Made by a program: the position numbers and the translations under genes. From positions 124,001 to 188,000 of the forward strand of contig JAJCKG010000002.1 of NCBI GenBank assembly GCA_020558355.1: 64,000 nucleotides of DNA, read 5' to 3'. Positions within the stretch are counted from its first letter, which is position 1. Every line of letters starts with the position of its first letter. Positions 49,483 through 58,478 of this stretch are shown one piece after another. The notes below the pieces were generated by a model. The model was not told the origin of the DNA, did not search any database, and saw only the letters and a list, made by a program, of their open reading frames with translations. The stretch comes from a bacterium 210820-DFI.6.37. Lineage in GTDB: Bacteria > Bacillota > Clostridia > Peptostreptococcales > Anaerovoracaceae.

Positions 49483-52400
49483 ATGGCGAGAAGAGTAGCG
49501 GGACAAAGCACAAGAACCGGGACGCAGGGTAGAAGCCTTACGTCCCGACAAAAATATATAGATGATGCCAAAAAGAAAAAAAAGACAGCGGCAAGGCGAG
49601 TGGCGGGGCAAAGCACCCGGACCGGGGTGCAGGGGAGAAGTCTAACCTCCCGACAGAAATACATCGAGAGCGCGAAAAAAGCCGCTACAACGCAGAAAAG
49701 GGCCACGGGAGGGACAACTTCTCAAAGCGCAAAGAAAACCCAAAAACAGAAGAAGTCCGCCTTTGCCACTTATATTGAGAATGTGCAAAAGCGTATGTCT
49801 GGCGGGGTGAAGGTTCCTTCCCGGACAACTGTTTATCAGAATAAGATTCAACAGAAGTTACAGGAGCAAAAGCAGGCGGCAACAAAAAAAGAAAAGACTG
49901 ACGCGCAGAAAAAAATAGACGCAAACAGAGGCCTTTCATTAAAGCAGAAGGTTCAGACATATAAGGATGATGTTACAAAAGAATACGATAAGATCATCAA
50001 GGCTCCAACCACAAACGCCACGAAGAAAGCCGCAGAAGAGGCAAAGGAAAAATATAAAGAGCAGAAATTCAAAGAGGATAGCGCTAAACTTAGGAAGAAT
50101 ACTCAGCCAAAGCTAAACAAGACAATGCTTAAGGATGCGCAGAAAGCGGTAAAAGCGGCAAAAGAAAAGCGCCCGGAGCAAATGACAAATGAAGAAGCTC
50201 TTCGTGTTCAATGGGCCGCGCGCAATCCTACCTATAAAGCCAAAAAGGGTGGGGACAATATCATAACAGAAGACCTGCAAAAGAAAATCAAAAAAAATAT
50301 TCAGGCGGATTTAGACCGTGGTTCTGTTGGAACCGGGTTTATGAGCGGCTCTATGCCTGTTGCCGATCTGAAAAAATCTGTTGAAAAGAAGTATGGGGTT
50401 AAACTGGATGATTCTAAGGCAAAGGAACATATAGGTTATAATATTTCTGAAATGGCTGGATATCTGGCGAAATCTGCGACTTTCAGCGGAGCTTCAGAAG
50501 CGTCTATCGCAAAAGCGTTAACAAAGGTTGTTGCTAAAAAAACCGGAAAGCAAGTAACCAGTAAAGCGGGGAAGTTTGCTATCAATCGTGCGGCTGAAGC
50601 AATTGCGTCTACACCGATCAATGCGGAAGATGCGGCAAAAAACAGTGAGAACTTAAAAGAGTTTGGGAAAAATATGGCGGTTAACGCCGCCCTTGATGCC
50701 GGAATGGGAACGGCGCTGGACGGAGTTTCAGCATTACTAAAGGGCGTAAATAAGTCTAAGCTCAAGTCGGCGGTTGTTAAATCCAAAGCGGGGAAAAAGC
50801 TGGATGTGGATGAAGCAAAGGAACTTAATAAATTCAGAGAAAACGCAAAGGCCGCAGAAGTATTGAAAAATGCGCAAAAAAAGCTTGCAGGTACCCAGCA
50901 ATCAAAAGTTGATATAAAAAAGAAAACGGAACCAACCATCGGTGGCGGTAACAACCGCTCCTTGAGGTTAAATGATAACCCCGGTACACCGTCCGTTGCG
51001 AATCCGTCTTCTATCGATAATAGTATATTCGATTCGGCCAAAAAAGGCAAGATGGAACAGGCAAACATTGAGAAGGGCAAACAAGTTACAACAGGGATTA
51101 AAGCCGGCAAAGTAACGACAATAAAAGAACCTTATAATGGCAAGGTTCCAGAACAAAAAAGCACTACAAAAAGAAGTGTTGAAGTAAAGAAGTCAAGTGT
51201 TGAAAAGGCTCAAAGAAACATAACTGAGGCTGGCAACAATAAGAATATTCTCCGGAAAGCATATGAAAAAATATTTTCAGACGAAGGGGGATCAAGAACA
51301 CGAAGGATTAAAGATGTGTCATATGATGAACAACCGTATGATGTGTTTATTGGTAAAAAGGCTATCGGAAAAGTTATCTCTGACCCTAATATGTCTCCGG
51401 AGAAACTTGCGGTATTTGACAATATTGACGAAATTATAGAAGAGGCAGAGTATGTTGGGAGTGGGAAATACATACCACATGGGCAAAAAAAGAAATTAAC
51501 AGAACGATTCGACTACTTTGAAACACAAATGCGAATAGGGGATAACAATTATACGGTTTCTTTTGATGTTGAAGTATTCCCTAATACGAATAATTATCGA
51601 ACGCATAAAATTATAAAAATAGACTTGATCTCTACCCCTAATGCCGACGTGGGTCCAGTACCCACCGCAAAAGGAGCGAAATCAAGTCCTATTAAGGACT
51701 TAGCTGATACTAACGCGGGGAAAACCCCGACTGTAGGACAAAACCCTACGTCGTTACCTTCAGACCTAAATCCTTTTGTTAAAAATAGTATATCCGATTC
51801 AGCACAAAAAATCAAGGCGGAAGAAAAAATTGCGGATGAAACCCTGTTCCAGCACGCAAGGCAAATGCGGGAACAGGGCTTTACAGACGCAGACATTGAA
51901 GACCAGTTCTATAAGATGGGCGTTGATTCGCAGAAGTCCAGCGATATCATAAGCAGGAAAACTGTATCTGGACCAGCAGATGGAAAAACGAGAGCGACGA
52001 AAGCGGAAGAGGTAAAATCGTACAACCCGAAAGAATACTATAAATCCGCCACAAAAGGGATTACCGATGAAGAGGTTGGACAGCATTACGCGAAACTTTC
52101 TAAGCAAATTATGGAAGATGTGGATGGGGACGAAAATGTGTTCAAGTCCCTTGAACTTGGTGAAAAGAAGGGCATCTTTGGAAAAGTTGAGGGAATGAGC
52201 CAGGAGCAGGCAATAAAGCAAGCTACAAAAGAGGTGGAGGAAAACTTTGATGATTGTTTCAGACGATTAATGGAAACGACTGGAATTAAACAAGACCCAC
52301 ATTTGACCGAAGCCAGAGCCAGAGTTCTTTATGATAAGCTGGCAGACGATATCAGGACGAACGGAACAAATAATGATAACATCAACAAAGTCATGAAGCT

Positions 52401-55400
52401 GATGGAAAAAACAAACGAACTCGCTTCTCTTTCCGGTAGAGCTTTAAATTCTGTAAAAATGATGCTCAGAACAACACCACAAGGAAGACTTAGAGTTGTG
52501 GATAAAGAGGTTAAGCGGCTAAATGATAGATTTGCGGACAGGCTCAAAGGGAAAAAACTTGAACTATCTGACGATCAGATTGCGCGAATAATGAGGGCGG
52601 AATCAGACAAAGAAATAGAAAAAGTAATGGAGGACATAAATACAGAAATATGGGATGAAATTCCATCAACTCTTTTTGAAAAGGTTAATGAGATTCGTCA
52701 TTGCTCAATGCTTTTCAATCCTAAAACCCATTTGAGAAATCTTACTGGGAATGAGGTTTTCCGCCAAGCTCGCCATATGTCAGACGGCATAGAAATTGGT
52801 CTGAACAAGCTCCTTAAAAATAAAATTGAAAGTCTGGGCGGCAATGTAGATATGGTTAAAGTCGCAAGGAAAGAAATTAAGGAAAACGATCAATACCTGA
52901 ATGATATGTTTGACATGGCATATAAAGAATCCGGCAGTGTTTCTCGCTATATAGAATCTTACAGGCCAGAAGGGTCAAAGGTTGTTAAAAGTGGGGTACT
53001 CAATAAGCCAATCCAAGCGAACTACAAATTATTGGAAAAAGAAGACCAGATTGTCTTTAAGCCAGAGTACAAGAAAAACTATGTACGGTGGTGTAAATCT
53101 CACAATATTGATTTAAGCGATCTTGGGAGTATGACAAAAAAACAGAGAGAAGCCGCCAGTAAGTACGCTATGGAACGAGCGGAAATCGCAACTTTCAGAG
53201 ACGCATCTTCTTTGTCGAACTTTATAACCAGCAAGAAGTCAATCCTTGCTGGGAAAAAAGGAAAAACCAATATAGGAACTGCGGCATATCGGGCAGGAAA
53301 TATGTTACTTGAAAGTCAATTGCCTTTTGTCAAAACACCGGTGAATGTTTTCCGGCGGGCGGTAGACTATTCCCCAATTAGCCTTGTGCGCGCGACTGCG
53401 GAGCTGGCGAAGATGAAGGATGTAGAAGTCTTCAAACAGGGGATTCATCATCTTTCTACAGGGCTGACAGGAACAGGGGTATGCGCTTTAGGAGCATATC
53501 TTTGTAGTAAAGATTTTATCACACTGAAAGCTGGAAATGTTTCGGGAGATGAATATTATGACAGAGATATGGGCTATCAAGACTTTTCTTTGATGTTTAA
53601 TGTTGGCGGTAAAGAATACTCTGCGACAATTGACTGGGCGTCTCCAATGAATGTGTCGCTTTTCATGGGTGCGCAAATATATGAAGAAGTTTCACAGAGG
53701 GATAATGTTACACTGACAGGATTGCTTAAGGGCATTGAATCAATCTCTGGGCCTATGTTAGATATGTCTTTTATGTCAACAGCTAAAGACACCGTGGAAA
53801 CATTCATGGAGCAGGCATTTAGGCAAGGCCAGGGAGAGGAAACGGACTTTTCGGGAGCGGTAGTGCAAGCGATTTTTGGTTCAATCCCGCAAGGCTATTT
53901 AAGCAGTTTTGTGCCGCAGATTATGAGCCAGACTGCGCAAGCCTTTGATTCAAAACAGAGGGATATGCGGTCAACGAAAGAGGATCCTCTTAGTAAGAGT
54001 TGGGAATCCTGGGAAAGAAAAATGTTCAATAAGGTTCCAGGCCTGAGAAATTATGTTTTAAATCCAAAGCTTGACCGATTCGGAAATGATAAAGAAACTG
54101 GAAACAACATTGTATTGCGGATGGTAAATTCATTTATTAATCCATCCAATGTAAAGGAAATACAATTTACAGATTTGGACAGAGAGATTATAAAAATATA
54201 TAACCACTTGCCGACGGACACTTCCGACGAAAAAGACGCAAAGAAATATTTCTTCTATAACTTCACCGGAAACCCAAGCTATGATTTGGGTGACGGAAAG
54301 CGTATGAGTTATGATGAAGCGTATGAATACGGGAAATCGAAGCGGCGAGAGCAGACAACTGTAATTGAAAATATGGTCAAGGCAAAGAGCTACAAAAATA
54401 TGACTTGGAACATGAAGTCTGAAGAGGTAAGCAACGCTCATTGGATAGGACAGGCGGTTGCGGACAAAAATACTTATGGATATGAATATGCCGCAAAGAG
54501 AATTGCAAATACCAGTTGGGAAAAAGAATCTTTTGACGCATATAAAAGTTTAGGAGGAACAGATGAAAAGTATGTTGACTTCTATATAAACAGTAAGAGG
54601 ATGTACACAAGAGCGCATAACGGTAGCTATGATTATTATACAAAGGCCTTAGCTGTAGCGGAATATGGAGATTCTATGCTTGCGAAGGCGTATGATATCC
54701 ATGCTGATAAAATGGAGAATGCCAGAGCGTATCTGAAAAAAGGCGGTTCTGTTGGTGAATATAGCAACGCTATGTGCAATGTTATGTCAGGAATTGATAA
54801 GGCGGGCGTATCATCCTCTATCAAAAACATGGCGATATCCGCAGCGGACTTTGTGATCAACAGCCGGACCCGTAAAGCAATGGGGCTGACAAAAGATAAG
54901 TCCAACATGGGTATAGGCTTGAAAAAGTATGGCTATACATACGAATCTTTAAGTAAAATGAAAATGGATTGTAAATATAACTTTGACACAGATGGAAGCG
55001 GAAGCTTGAACAAGGGAGAGGTTATAGATTATGTTAATAGCCTCGGCCTTAAGAATGACGCTGAAAAGGCGTGTGTCTTTGAGTATCTATATGACTACAG
55101 CGGCGCGAATCCGTGGGGAATCCCAAACTTTCTTAATATGTCTGATGATGGAAGCTCTCGGAAGTCTGGTTATGGCAGTAGATATGGAAGTGGATACCGC
55201 AGGCGTAGCGGTGGCCGGTCTGGCGGCAGTTCTGGTGGCTCCAGTTCGACGGCAAAATCCGAATGGCAGAAATATGTTGAATCCATGCAGGGTAATATAG
55301 AGACCGCAAAGGTGAGCCATAGCGGTACAAAGCTTAGCGGCACAAAGATCAAAACCAGCAAGAGTGCCATTGATGCATCCTATGACGACGCATTGCGAAA

Positions 55401-55458
55401 AGCGGTTGTAAAACTGTTGGCGGCGCAAAGGAAGAAAAAGAGACAAAAAAGCAGCTGA
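49483..55458 (+). CDS. Giant internal/ejected virion protein, polyvalent type, with EF-hand loop
   Basis: 1,991 residues. N-terminus: a tandem repeat of 'RRVAGQSTRTG-QGRSLTSRQ' (residues about 2-29 and 38-65) and a basic, coiled region. A mid domain (about 600-720; 'AVFDNIDEIIEEAEYVGSG', 'FDYFETQMRIGDNNYTVSFDVEV') resembles the LPD3/PBECR nuclease-like domains of polyvalent proteins. A helical part follows with 'LFNPKTHLRNLTGNEVF'. Near the end Asp1835-Glu1846 ('DTDGSGSLNKGE') is a canonical EF-hand loop, followed by a Gly/Ser/Arg-rich tail. Probably packaged and injected with DNA. It is the last phage gene. Confidence 0.75.
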   Translation: MARRVAGQSTRTGTQGRSLTSRQKYIDDAKKKKKTAARRVAGQSTRTGVQGRSLTSRQKYIESAKKAATTQKRATGGTTSQSAKKTQKQKKSAFATYIENVQKRMSGGVKVPSRTTVYQNKIQQKLQEQKQAATKKEKTDAQKKIDANRGLSLKQKVQTYKDDVTKEYDKIIKAPTTNATKKAAEEAKEKYKEQKFKEDSAKLRKNTQPKLNKTMLKDAQKAVKAAKEKRPEQMTNEEALRVQWAARNPTYKAKKGGDNIITEDLQKKIKKNIQADLDRGSVGTGFMSGSMPVADLKKSVEKKYGVKLDDSKAKEHIGYNISEMAGYLAKSATFSGASEASIAKALTKVVAKKTGKQVTSKAGKFAINRAAEAIASTPINAEDAAKNSENLKEFGKNMAVNAALDAGMGTALDGVSALLKGVNKSKLKSAVVKSKAGKKLDVDEAKELNKFRENAKAAEVLKNAQKKLAGTQQSKVDIKKKTEPTIGGGNNRSLRLNDNPGTPSVANPSSIDNSIFDSAKKGKMEQANIEKGKQVTTGIKAGKVTTIKEPYNGKVPEQKSTTKRSVEVKKSSVEKAQRNITEAGNNKNILRKAYEKIFSDEGGSRTRRIKDVSYDEQPYDVFIGKKAIGKVISDPNMSPEKLAVFDNIDEIIEEAEYVGSGKYIPHGQKKKLTERFDYFETQMRIGDNNYTVSFDVEVFPNTNNYRTHKIIKIDLISTPNADVGPVPTAKGAKSSPIKDLADTNAGKTPTVGQNPTSLPSDLNPFVKNSISDSAQKIKAEEKIADETLFQHARQMREQGFTDADIEDQFYKMGVDSQKSSDIISRKTVSGPADGKTRATKAEEVKSYNPKEYYKSATKGITDEEVGQHYAKLSKQIMEDVDGDENVFKSLELGEKKGIFGKVEGMSQEQAIKQATKEVEENFDDCFRRLMETTGIKQDPHLTEARARVLYDKLADDIRTNGTNNDNINKVMKLMEKTNELASLSGRALNSVKMMLRTTPQGRLRVVDKEVKRLNDRFADRLKGKKLELSDDQIARIMRAESDKEIEKVMEDINTEIWDEIPSTLFEKVNEIRHCSMLFNPKTHLRNLTGNEVFRQARHMSDGIEIGLNKLLKNKIESLGGNVDMVKVARKEIKENDQYLNDMFDMAYKESGSVSRYIESYRPEGSKVVKSGVLNKPIQANYKLLEKEDQIVFKPEYKKNYVRWCKSHNIDLSDLGSMTKKQREAASKYAMERAEIATFRDASSLSNFITSKKSILAGKKGKTNIGTAAYRAGNMLLESQLPFVKTPVNVFRRAVDYSPISLVRATAELAKMKDVEVFKQGIHHLSTGLTGTGVCALGAYLCSKDFITLKAGNVSGDEYYDRDMGYQDFSLMFNVGGKEYSATIDWASPMNVSLFMGAQIYEEVSQRDNVTLTGLLKGIESISGPMLDMSFMSTAKDTVETFMEQAFRQGQGEETDFSGAVVQAIFGSIPQGYLSSFVPQIMSQTAQAFDSKQRDMRSTKEDPLSKSWESWERKMFNKVPGLRNYVLNPKLDRFGNDKETGNNIVLRMVNSFINPSNVKEIQFTDLDREIIKIYNHLPTDTSDEKDAKKYFFYNFTGNPSYDLGDGKRMSYDEAYEYGKSKRREQTTVIENMVKAKSYKNMTWNMKSEEVSNAHWIGQAVADKNTYGYEYAAKRIANTSWEKESFDAYKSLGGTDEKYVDFYINSKRMYTRAHNGSYDYYTKALAVAEYGDSMLAKAYDIHADKMENARAYLKKGGSVGEYSNAMCNVMSGIDKAGVSSSIKNMAISAADFVINSRTRKAMGLTKDKSNMGIGLKKYGYTYESLSKMKMDCKYNFDTDGSGSLNKGEVIDYVNSLGLKNDAEKACVFEYLYDYSGANPWGIPNFLNMSDDGSSRKSGYGSRYGSGYRRRSGGRSGGSSGGSSSTAKSEWQKYVESMQGNIETAKVSHSGTKLSGTKIKTSKSAIDASYDDALRKAVVKLLAAQRKKKRQKSS

Positions 55459-55500
55459 CGCAAGTGAATAATAAGGTGATTTTGTACCATGTAGCCGATT

Positions 55501-55522
55501 GTTGCAGTTAGTGTTGCATAAC
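55501..55522. repeat. Right arm-type site, probable integrase-binding repeat
   Basis: GTTGCAGTTAGTGTTGCA followed by TAAC, matching 14727-14748 with one change, then another GTGTTGCA at 55523-55530. It lies 38 bases before the core. Confidence 0.7.
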
Positions 55523-55559
55523 GTGTTGCAAATGTTGAAATTTAAGCGTTTTTGCTATA

Positions 55560-55624
55560 TTTCCGAAGCCGTGCGCCGCGTGTTCGAATCACGCCGGGAG
55601 CACCATGTTAAAACCGTTGGAATC
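55560..55624. repeat. attR, 65-bp attachment core
   Basis: Identical to 14575-14639. It carries a 3' fragment of tRNA-Arg (55561-55605) that is not a complete tRNA, and the terminator arm. Host sequence resumes at 55625 with a hairpin partner arm at 55637-55652. Confidence 0.95.
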
Positions 55625-55727
55625 ATTGGATTTGTTGGTTCCAGCGGTTTTTGCTTGGCGCCGAAGAGCCATGAATATGCGGCTTTGGCCTTATATTTAC
55701 AACTTATCAAACAGAAGGCGCGCGTAT

Positions 55728-56219
55728 CTACCATATCATCGTACATATCCACGCAATAAAAGCGCAAATAAACGGATACATAATAATGCGGATTATCTGA
55801 CTTTTCAAATTAAAGCCGTATTTATTATAAGCCTCTACCCCTTCGAGTTCGGGATAATAATGTTCAAAGAAGCGCGAACGAGTCATCAGCAAAAAGTCAA
55901 AGCAGACCATATCATAAGCTTTATAAACATAAAGTATAATCAAAAACCTTGCGAAAAACTGCCGGAAAGCGAAGCCATTACTCACTCCATCCCATACGGC
56001 AATCACGAAATCCGCTATAAGCATCAGAAGACCAACAATCAATAGCCCCCATCCGAGTATATGCTGACCCTTGAAGCGTTCTGGCTTGGCTTGTACAAGT
56101 TCCTGTGCTTCTTTGGGTGCCGAACCCATCAGCCTTTTGTCCTGTACTAGCGCGACCACCGAAAATAGCATGAGGGAAATCCCCAAAATTGCAAGTAATG
56201 AAAGTAAAAACGTTACCAT
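55728..56219 (-). CDS. Multi-pass membrane protein
   Basis: 163 residues from ATG 56219, preferred over an upstream in-frame ATG (56240) because GAAAGGGG lies nine bases before it. Four hydrophobic helices are visible (about 2-24, 55-78, 85-103, 140-160). A short cytosolic loop contains 'KEAQELVQAKPERFKG'. No family is recognised. It is convergent with the prophage and divergent from trmO, with a near-palindrome TTAGTGATATCTAA upstream that may be an operator. Confidence 0.7.
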   Translation of the reverse strand: MVTFLLSLLAILGISLMLFSVVALVQDKRLMGSAPKEAQELVQAKPERFKGQHILGWGLLIVGLLMLIADFVIAVWDGVSNGFAFRQFFARFLIILYVYKAYDMVCFDFLLMTRSRFFEHYYPELEGVEAYNKYGFNLKSQIIRIIMYPFICAFIAWICTMIW

Positions 56220-56407
56220 ATGTACGCGCCCCTTTCTCATTAATTCTGATTGCCACTACGAGCGATTGACGCCAATAGTTAGTGATATCTAACCAATAGT
56301 ATAGCACCAGATCATGAATTTTTCAACCGCCGCGGCAGGCCCTCGCCCAACTTTCTTTCCTCAACACAAATTGGTTATAACAAAAATGAAGGGCCCCGGG
56401 CAATATA

Positions 56408-56435
56408 TTGACATCGCGATTGTGAAGGGTATAAT
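56408..56435 (+). promoter_or_regulatory. Promoter of the trmO-barnase-barstar operon
   Basis: TTGACA (56408-56413), 16-base spacer, TATAAT (56430-56435), 33 bases before the trmO start. Confidence 0.85.
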
Positions 56436-56468
56436 AAATGAGAAACAGGAAGAAAAGGAGGATTGCTG

Positions 56469-57167
56469 ATGCATGAAATCAGACCAATCGCGCGTATTCA
56501 CACCGATTTTCCTTCCAAATTTGGTATCCCTAGACAGAGCGGACTGGTGAAGGAACTGAAAGCTATGATTGTAATGGAGCCGGAATACCGGGACCCGGAG
56601 GCGTTTCGGGGAATCGAAGGCTTTTCGCATATCTGGCTGATCTGGCAGTTTTCCCAGGCATTGCGCTGTAAATGGTCTCCCACAGTTCGGCCGCCCAGAC
56701 TGGGAGGAAACCGGCGTATGGGCGTTTTTGCTACAAGATCGCCCTTTCGCCCCAATTCCATAGGACTTTCCGCAGTCCGGATGGAAAAGGCAGACCTGCG
56801 CCATCCAAAGTTTGGGCCGGTTCTCTATGTCGGGGGCGCTGATCTGATGGACGGCACGCCGATCTTCGATATCAAGCCCTACATTCCCTATGCGGACAGC
56901 TATCCAAAGGCCAGAGGCGGATTCAGTGAGGAAGGCCCCGCGCGCGGGCTGCGGGTGGAAATCCCCGAGGCGCTGCTGAATCAGCTCCCTGAAGAAAAGA
57001 GGGAAGCTTTAAAGCGGGTGCTGGCGGAGGATCCAAGGCCTTCCTACCAGAGGGACCCGGACCGGATATACGGTTTCCGCTTTGCGGGATATGAGATTCG
57101 ATTTCAAGTAGCGGAAGAACGGCTGACCGTCCTTTCCGTTGAACTGGATACTAAGGAGAGAACATGA
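56469..57167 (+). CDS. trmO: tRNA (t6A37) N6-methyltransferase TrmO
   Basis: 232 residues from ATG 56469; AAGGAGG lies upstream. 'IARIHTDFPSKFGIPRQSGLV', 'FRGIEGFSHIWLIWQFS' and 'RPPRLGGNRRMGVFATRSPFRPNSIGLSAVRM' are the TsaA/UPF0066 signature. 'GADLMDGTPIFDIKPYIPYAD' and a C-terminal 'RDPDRIYGFRFAGYEIRF' complete the family. It methylates t6A37 in tRNA-Thr using S-adenosylmethionine. Its stop overlaps the next start (ATGATGA). Confidence 0.94.
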   Translation: MHEIRPIARIHTDFPSKFGIPRQSGLVKELKAMIVMEPEYRDPEAFRGIEGFSHIWLIWQFSQALRCKWSPTVRPPRLGGNRRMGVFATRSPFRPNSIGLSAVRMEKADLRHPKFGPVLYVGGADLMDGTPIFDIKPYIPYADSYPKARGGFSEEGPARGLRVEIPEALLNQLPEEKREALKRVLAEDPRPSYQRDPDRIYGFRFAGYEIRFQVAEERLTVLSVELDTKERT

Positions 57168-57640
57168 TGAGAAAAATACTTTCAGTCCTGACGGTCCTGA
57201 TTCTGTCCATCAGCGTTTTTACAGGCTGCCAGGATTTTAGCCAAAGCCCAGATCCCAGTGGGGACAGCCAGGCGCGTCAGACCCTTGAAACGGTAACCGA
57301 AGACGGCTGGTATGACTCAAAGGAGGAAGTGGCCGCTTATCTGATACAGTATGGAAAGCTGCCGGATAATTATATCACCAAAAAAGAAGCCCGCCGCCTG
57401 GGATGGCAGGGCGGCTCTCTGGAAGAATTCGCGCCGGGGAAAAGCATTGGCGGGGATTCTTTTGGGAACCGGGAAAAACGGCTTCCACAGGAGGATTCCT
57501 ACTGGGAGTGCGACATCGATACGGCGGGGAAAGACAGCCGGGGAGCAAAACGGATCGTCTACAGCGATGATGGAGATATTTATTACACCGAGGATCATTA
57601 TGAAAGCTTCACCTTGCTGGCGGAAGGAGAGGAAAAATGA
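57164..57640 (+). CDS. Barnase-family ribonuclease with lipoprotein signal
   Basis: 158 residues, overlapping trmO by four bases. The signal peptide 'ILSVLTVLILSISVFTGC' ends in a lipobox (FTG-Cys), so the mature enzyme should be tethered to the outer face of the membrane. The barnase fold follows: 'YLIQYGKLPDNYITKKEARRLGW', 'GGDSFGNRE', with all three catalytic residues: Glu in 'YWECDID', Arg in 'AKRIVYS', His in 'YTEDHYESF'. It should cut RNA. Its inhibitor is encoded immediately downstream, overlapping by four bases. Confidence 0.92.
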   Translation: MMRKILSVLTVLILSISVFTGCQDFSQSPDPSGDSQARQTLETVTEDGWYDSKEEVAAYLIQYGKLPDNYITKKEARRLGWQGGSLEEFAPGKSIGGDSFGNREKRLPQEDSYWECDIDTAGKDSRGAKRIVYSDDGDIYYTEDHYESFTLLAEGEEK

Positions 57641-57882
57641 AAACCCTTCATCTGGATGGAAGGCGGATGACAGGAAACTGCCATCCTTATATAAAAGAAA
57701 CGCTGCGGCTTCCAAAATATTATGGGGAAAATCTGGACGCTCTGTACGACTGTCTGTGTGATATGGGAAATACAGAAATCATTGTAGAACAGGCAGAGCA
57801 GGCAGACCCGGCGTTTTTAGAGGTGCTGAGAGACGCAGCGGAAGAAAATCCGCTGCTTCAGATAAAGCTGCTGTCATGTTGA
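57637..57882 (+). CDS. Barstar-family ribonuclease inhibitor
   Basis: 81 residues, ATG 57637 overlapping the nuclease stop. 'HPYIKETLRLPKYYGENLDALYDCLCDM' is the barstar core, including the Asp-rich loop that plugs the barnase active site. Slightly shorter than B. amyloliquefaciens barstar (90). Cytosolic, so it protects against enzyme that has not been exported. Translational coupling fits the need for balanced dose. Confidence 0.9.
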   Translation: MKTLHLDGRRMTGNCHPYIKETLRLPKYYGENLDALYDCLCDMGNTEIIVEQAEQADPAFLEVLRDAAEENPLLQIKLLSC

Positions 57883-57923
57883 ACGGGCCGCGTCTGGCCG
57901 CTGTTTTTGATTTTCCGGTGAAG

Positions 57924-57966
57924 TTTTTCCTAAAATGACAGGACTTTAGGAAAAATATGATACAAT
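57924..57966. promoter_or_regulatory. Palindrome plus -10 element upstream of the zinc-ribbon gene
   Basis: TTTTTCCTAAA (57924-57934) and TTTAGGAAAAA (57945-57955) form an inverted repeat; TACAAT (57961-57966) preceded by TGA is an extended -10. No good -35 is present, so a bound protein at the palindrome may activate or block it. Confidence 0.5.
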
Positions 57967-58001
57967 AGGAACATTACAATTGGAAAAAAGGGGGAGAAAA
58001 A

Positions 58002-58478
58002 ATGAATAACTGGAGATACAAGCTGTTTCAATTTATGCAGGGAAGATACGGAATGGACGCTTTTGGAAAGTTCCTTCTGATCGCGTCTTTGGTTCTTGTG
58101 CTGGTGTCCAACGCTCGTTATCTTCATATACTGTATCTGCCGGGAATTCTGCTGCTGGCATATACTTATTTTCGGATCATGTCCAGAAACATCTTTAAAA
58201 GACAGCAGGAAAATCAGAAATATCTGGCTCTGCGGCAGAGGTTTTCACGAAATCGGAGCAGGGCGCCGGGCGGGGCCTTTCAGGGGAAAAGCTCAGGAAG
58301 CCGCTGGCGGCGGAATACAGAGCCGGCCGGAGATGGATTTGCCGGAGCCAGCGAAAACCTGCAGTATAATTTTTACAGATGCAGAAGCTGCGGTCAGACT
58401 GTCCGGGTGCCAAAAGGAAAAGGCACACTGAAAATAACCTGTCCCAACTGCGGCAACTCCTTTATCGATCGGACCTGA
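58002..58478 (+). CDS. Zinc-ribbon membrane protein
   Basis: 158 residues, RBS AAGGGGGAG. Two adjoining membrane helices (about 23-55) with short loops, a basic, Gly/Arg-rich linker (about 70-115), then a C-terminal zinc ribbon: 'CRSCGQTVRVPKGKGTLKITCPNCGNSF'. The function of this architecture is unknown. Its 3' end overlaps the convergent regulator gene by 17 bases. Confidence 0.75.
   Translation: MNNWRYKLFQFMQGRYGMDAFGKFLLIASLVLVLVSNARYLHILYLPGILLLAYTYFRIMSRNIFKRQQENQKYLALRQRFSRNRSRAPGGAFQGKSSGSRWRRNTEPAGDGFAGASENLQYNFYRCRSCGQTVRVPKGKGTLKITCPNCGNSFIDRT

Larger units (their letters stand above)
14575..55624. mobile_element. Complete prophage, P22-like podovirus type, integrated in tRNA-Arg
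   Basis: A 65-bp direct repeat bounds the element, with a tyrosine integrase next to attL. In order it holds lysogeny control, recombination and replication genes, late regulator, terminase, portal, scaffold, coat, connector, tail hub, tail, lysis and ejection genes. No tail tube, sheath, baseplate or tape-measure gene is seen, and the ejection-type proteins at the end fit a short-tailed phage. All structural frames are open, so it may be inducible. Confidence 0.93.

Noticed and set aside
55561..55605. tRNA-like sequence at attR
   Set aside because: It is only the 3' half of tRNA-Arg left by integration; D-arm and 5' acceptor strand are absent.
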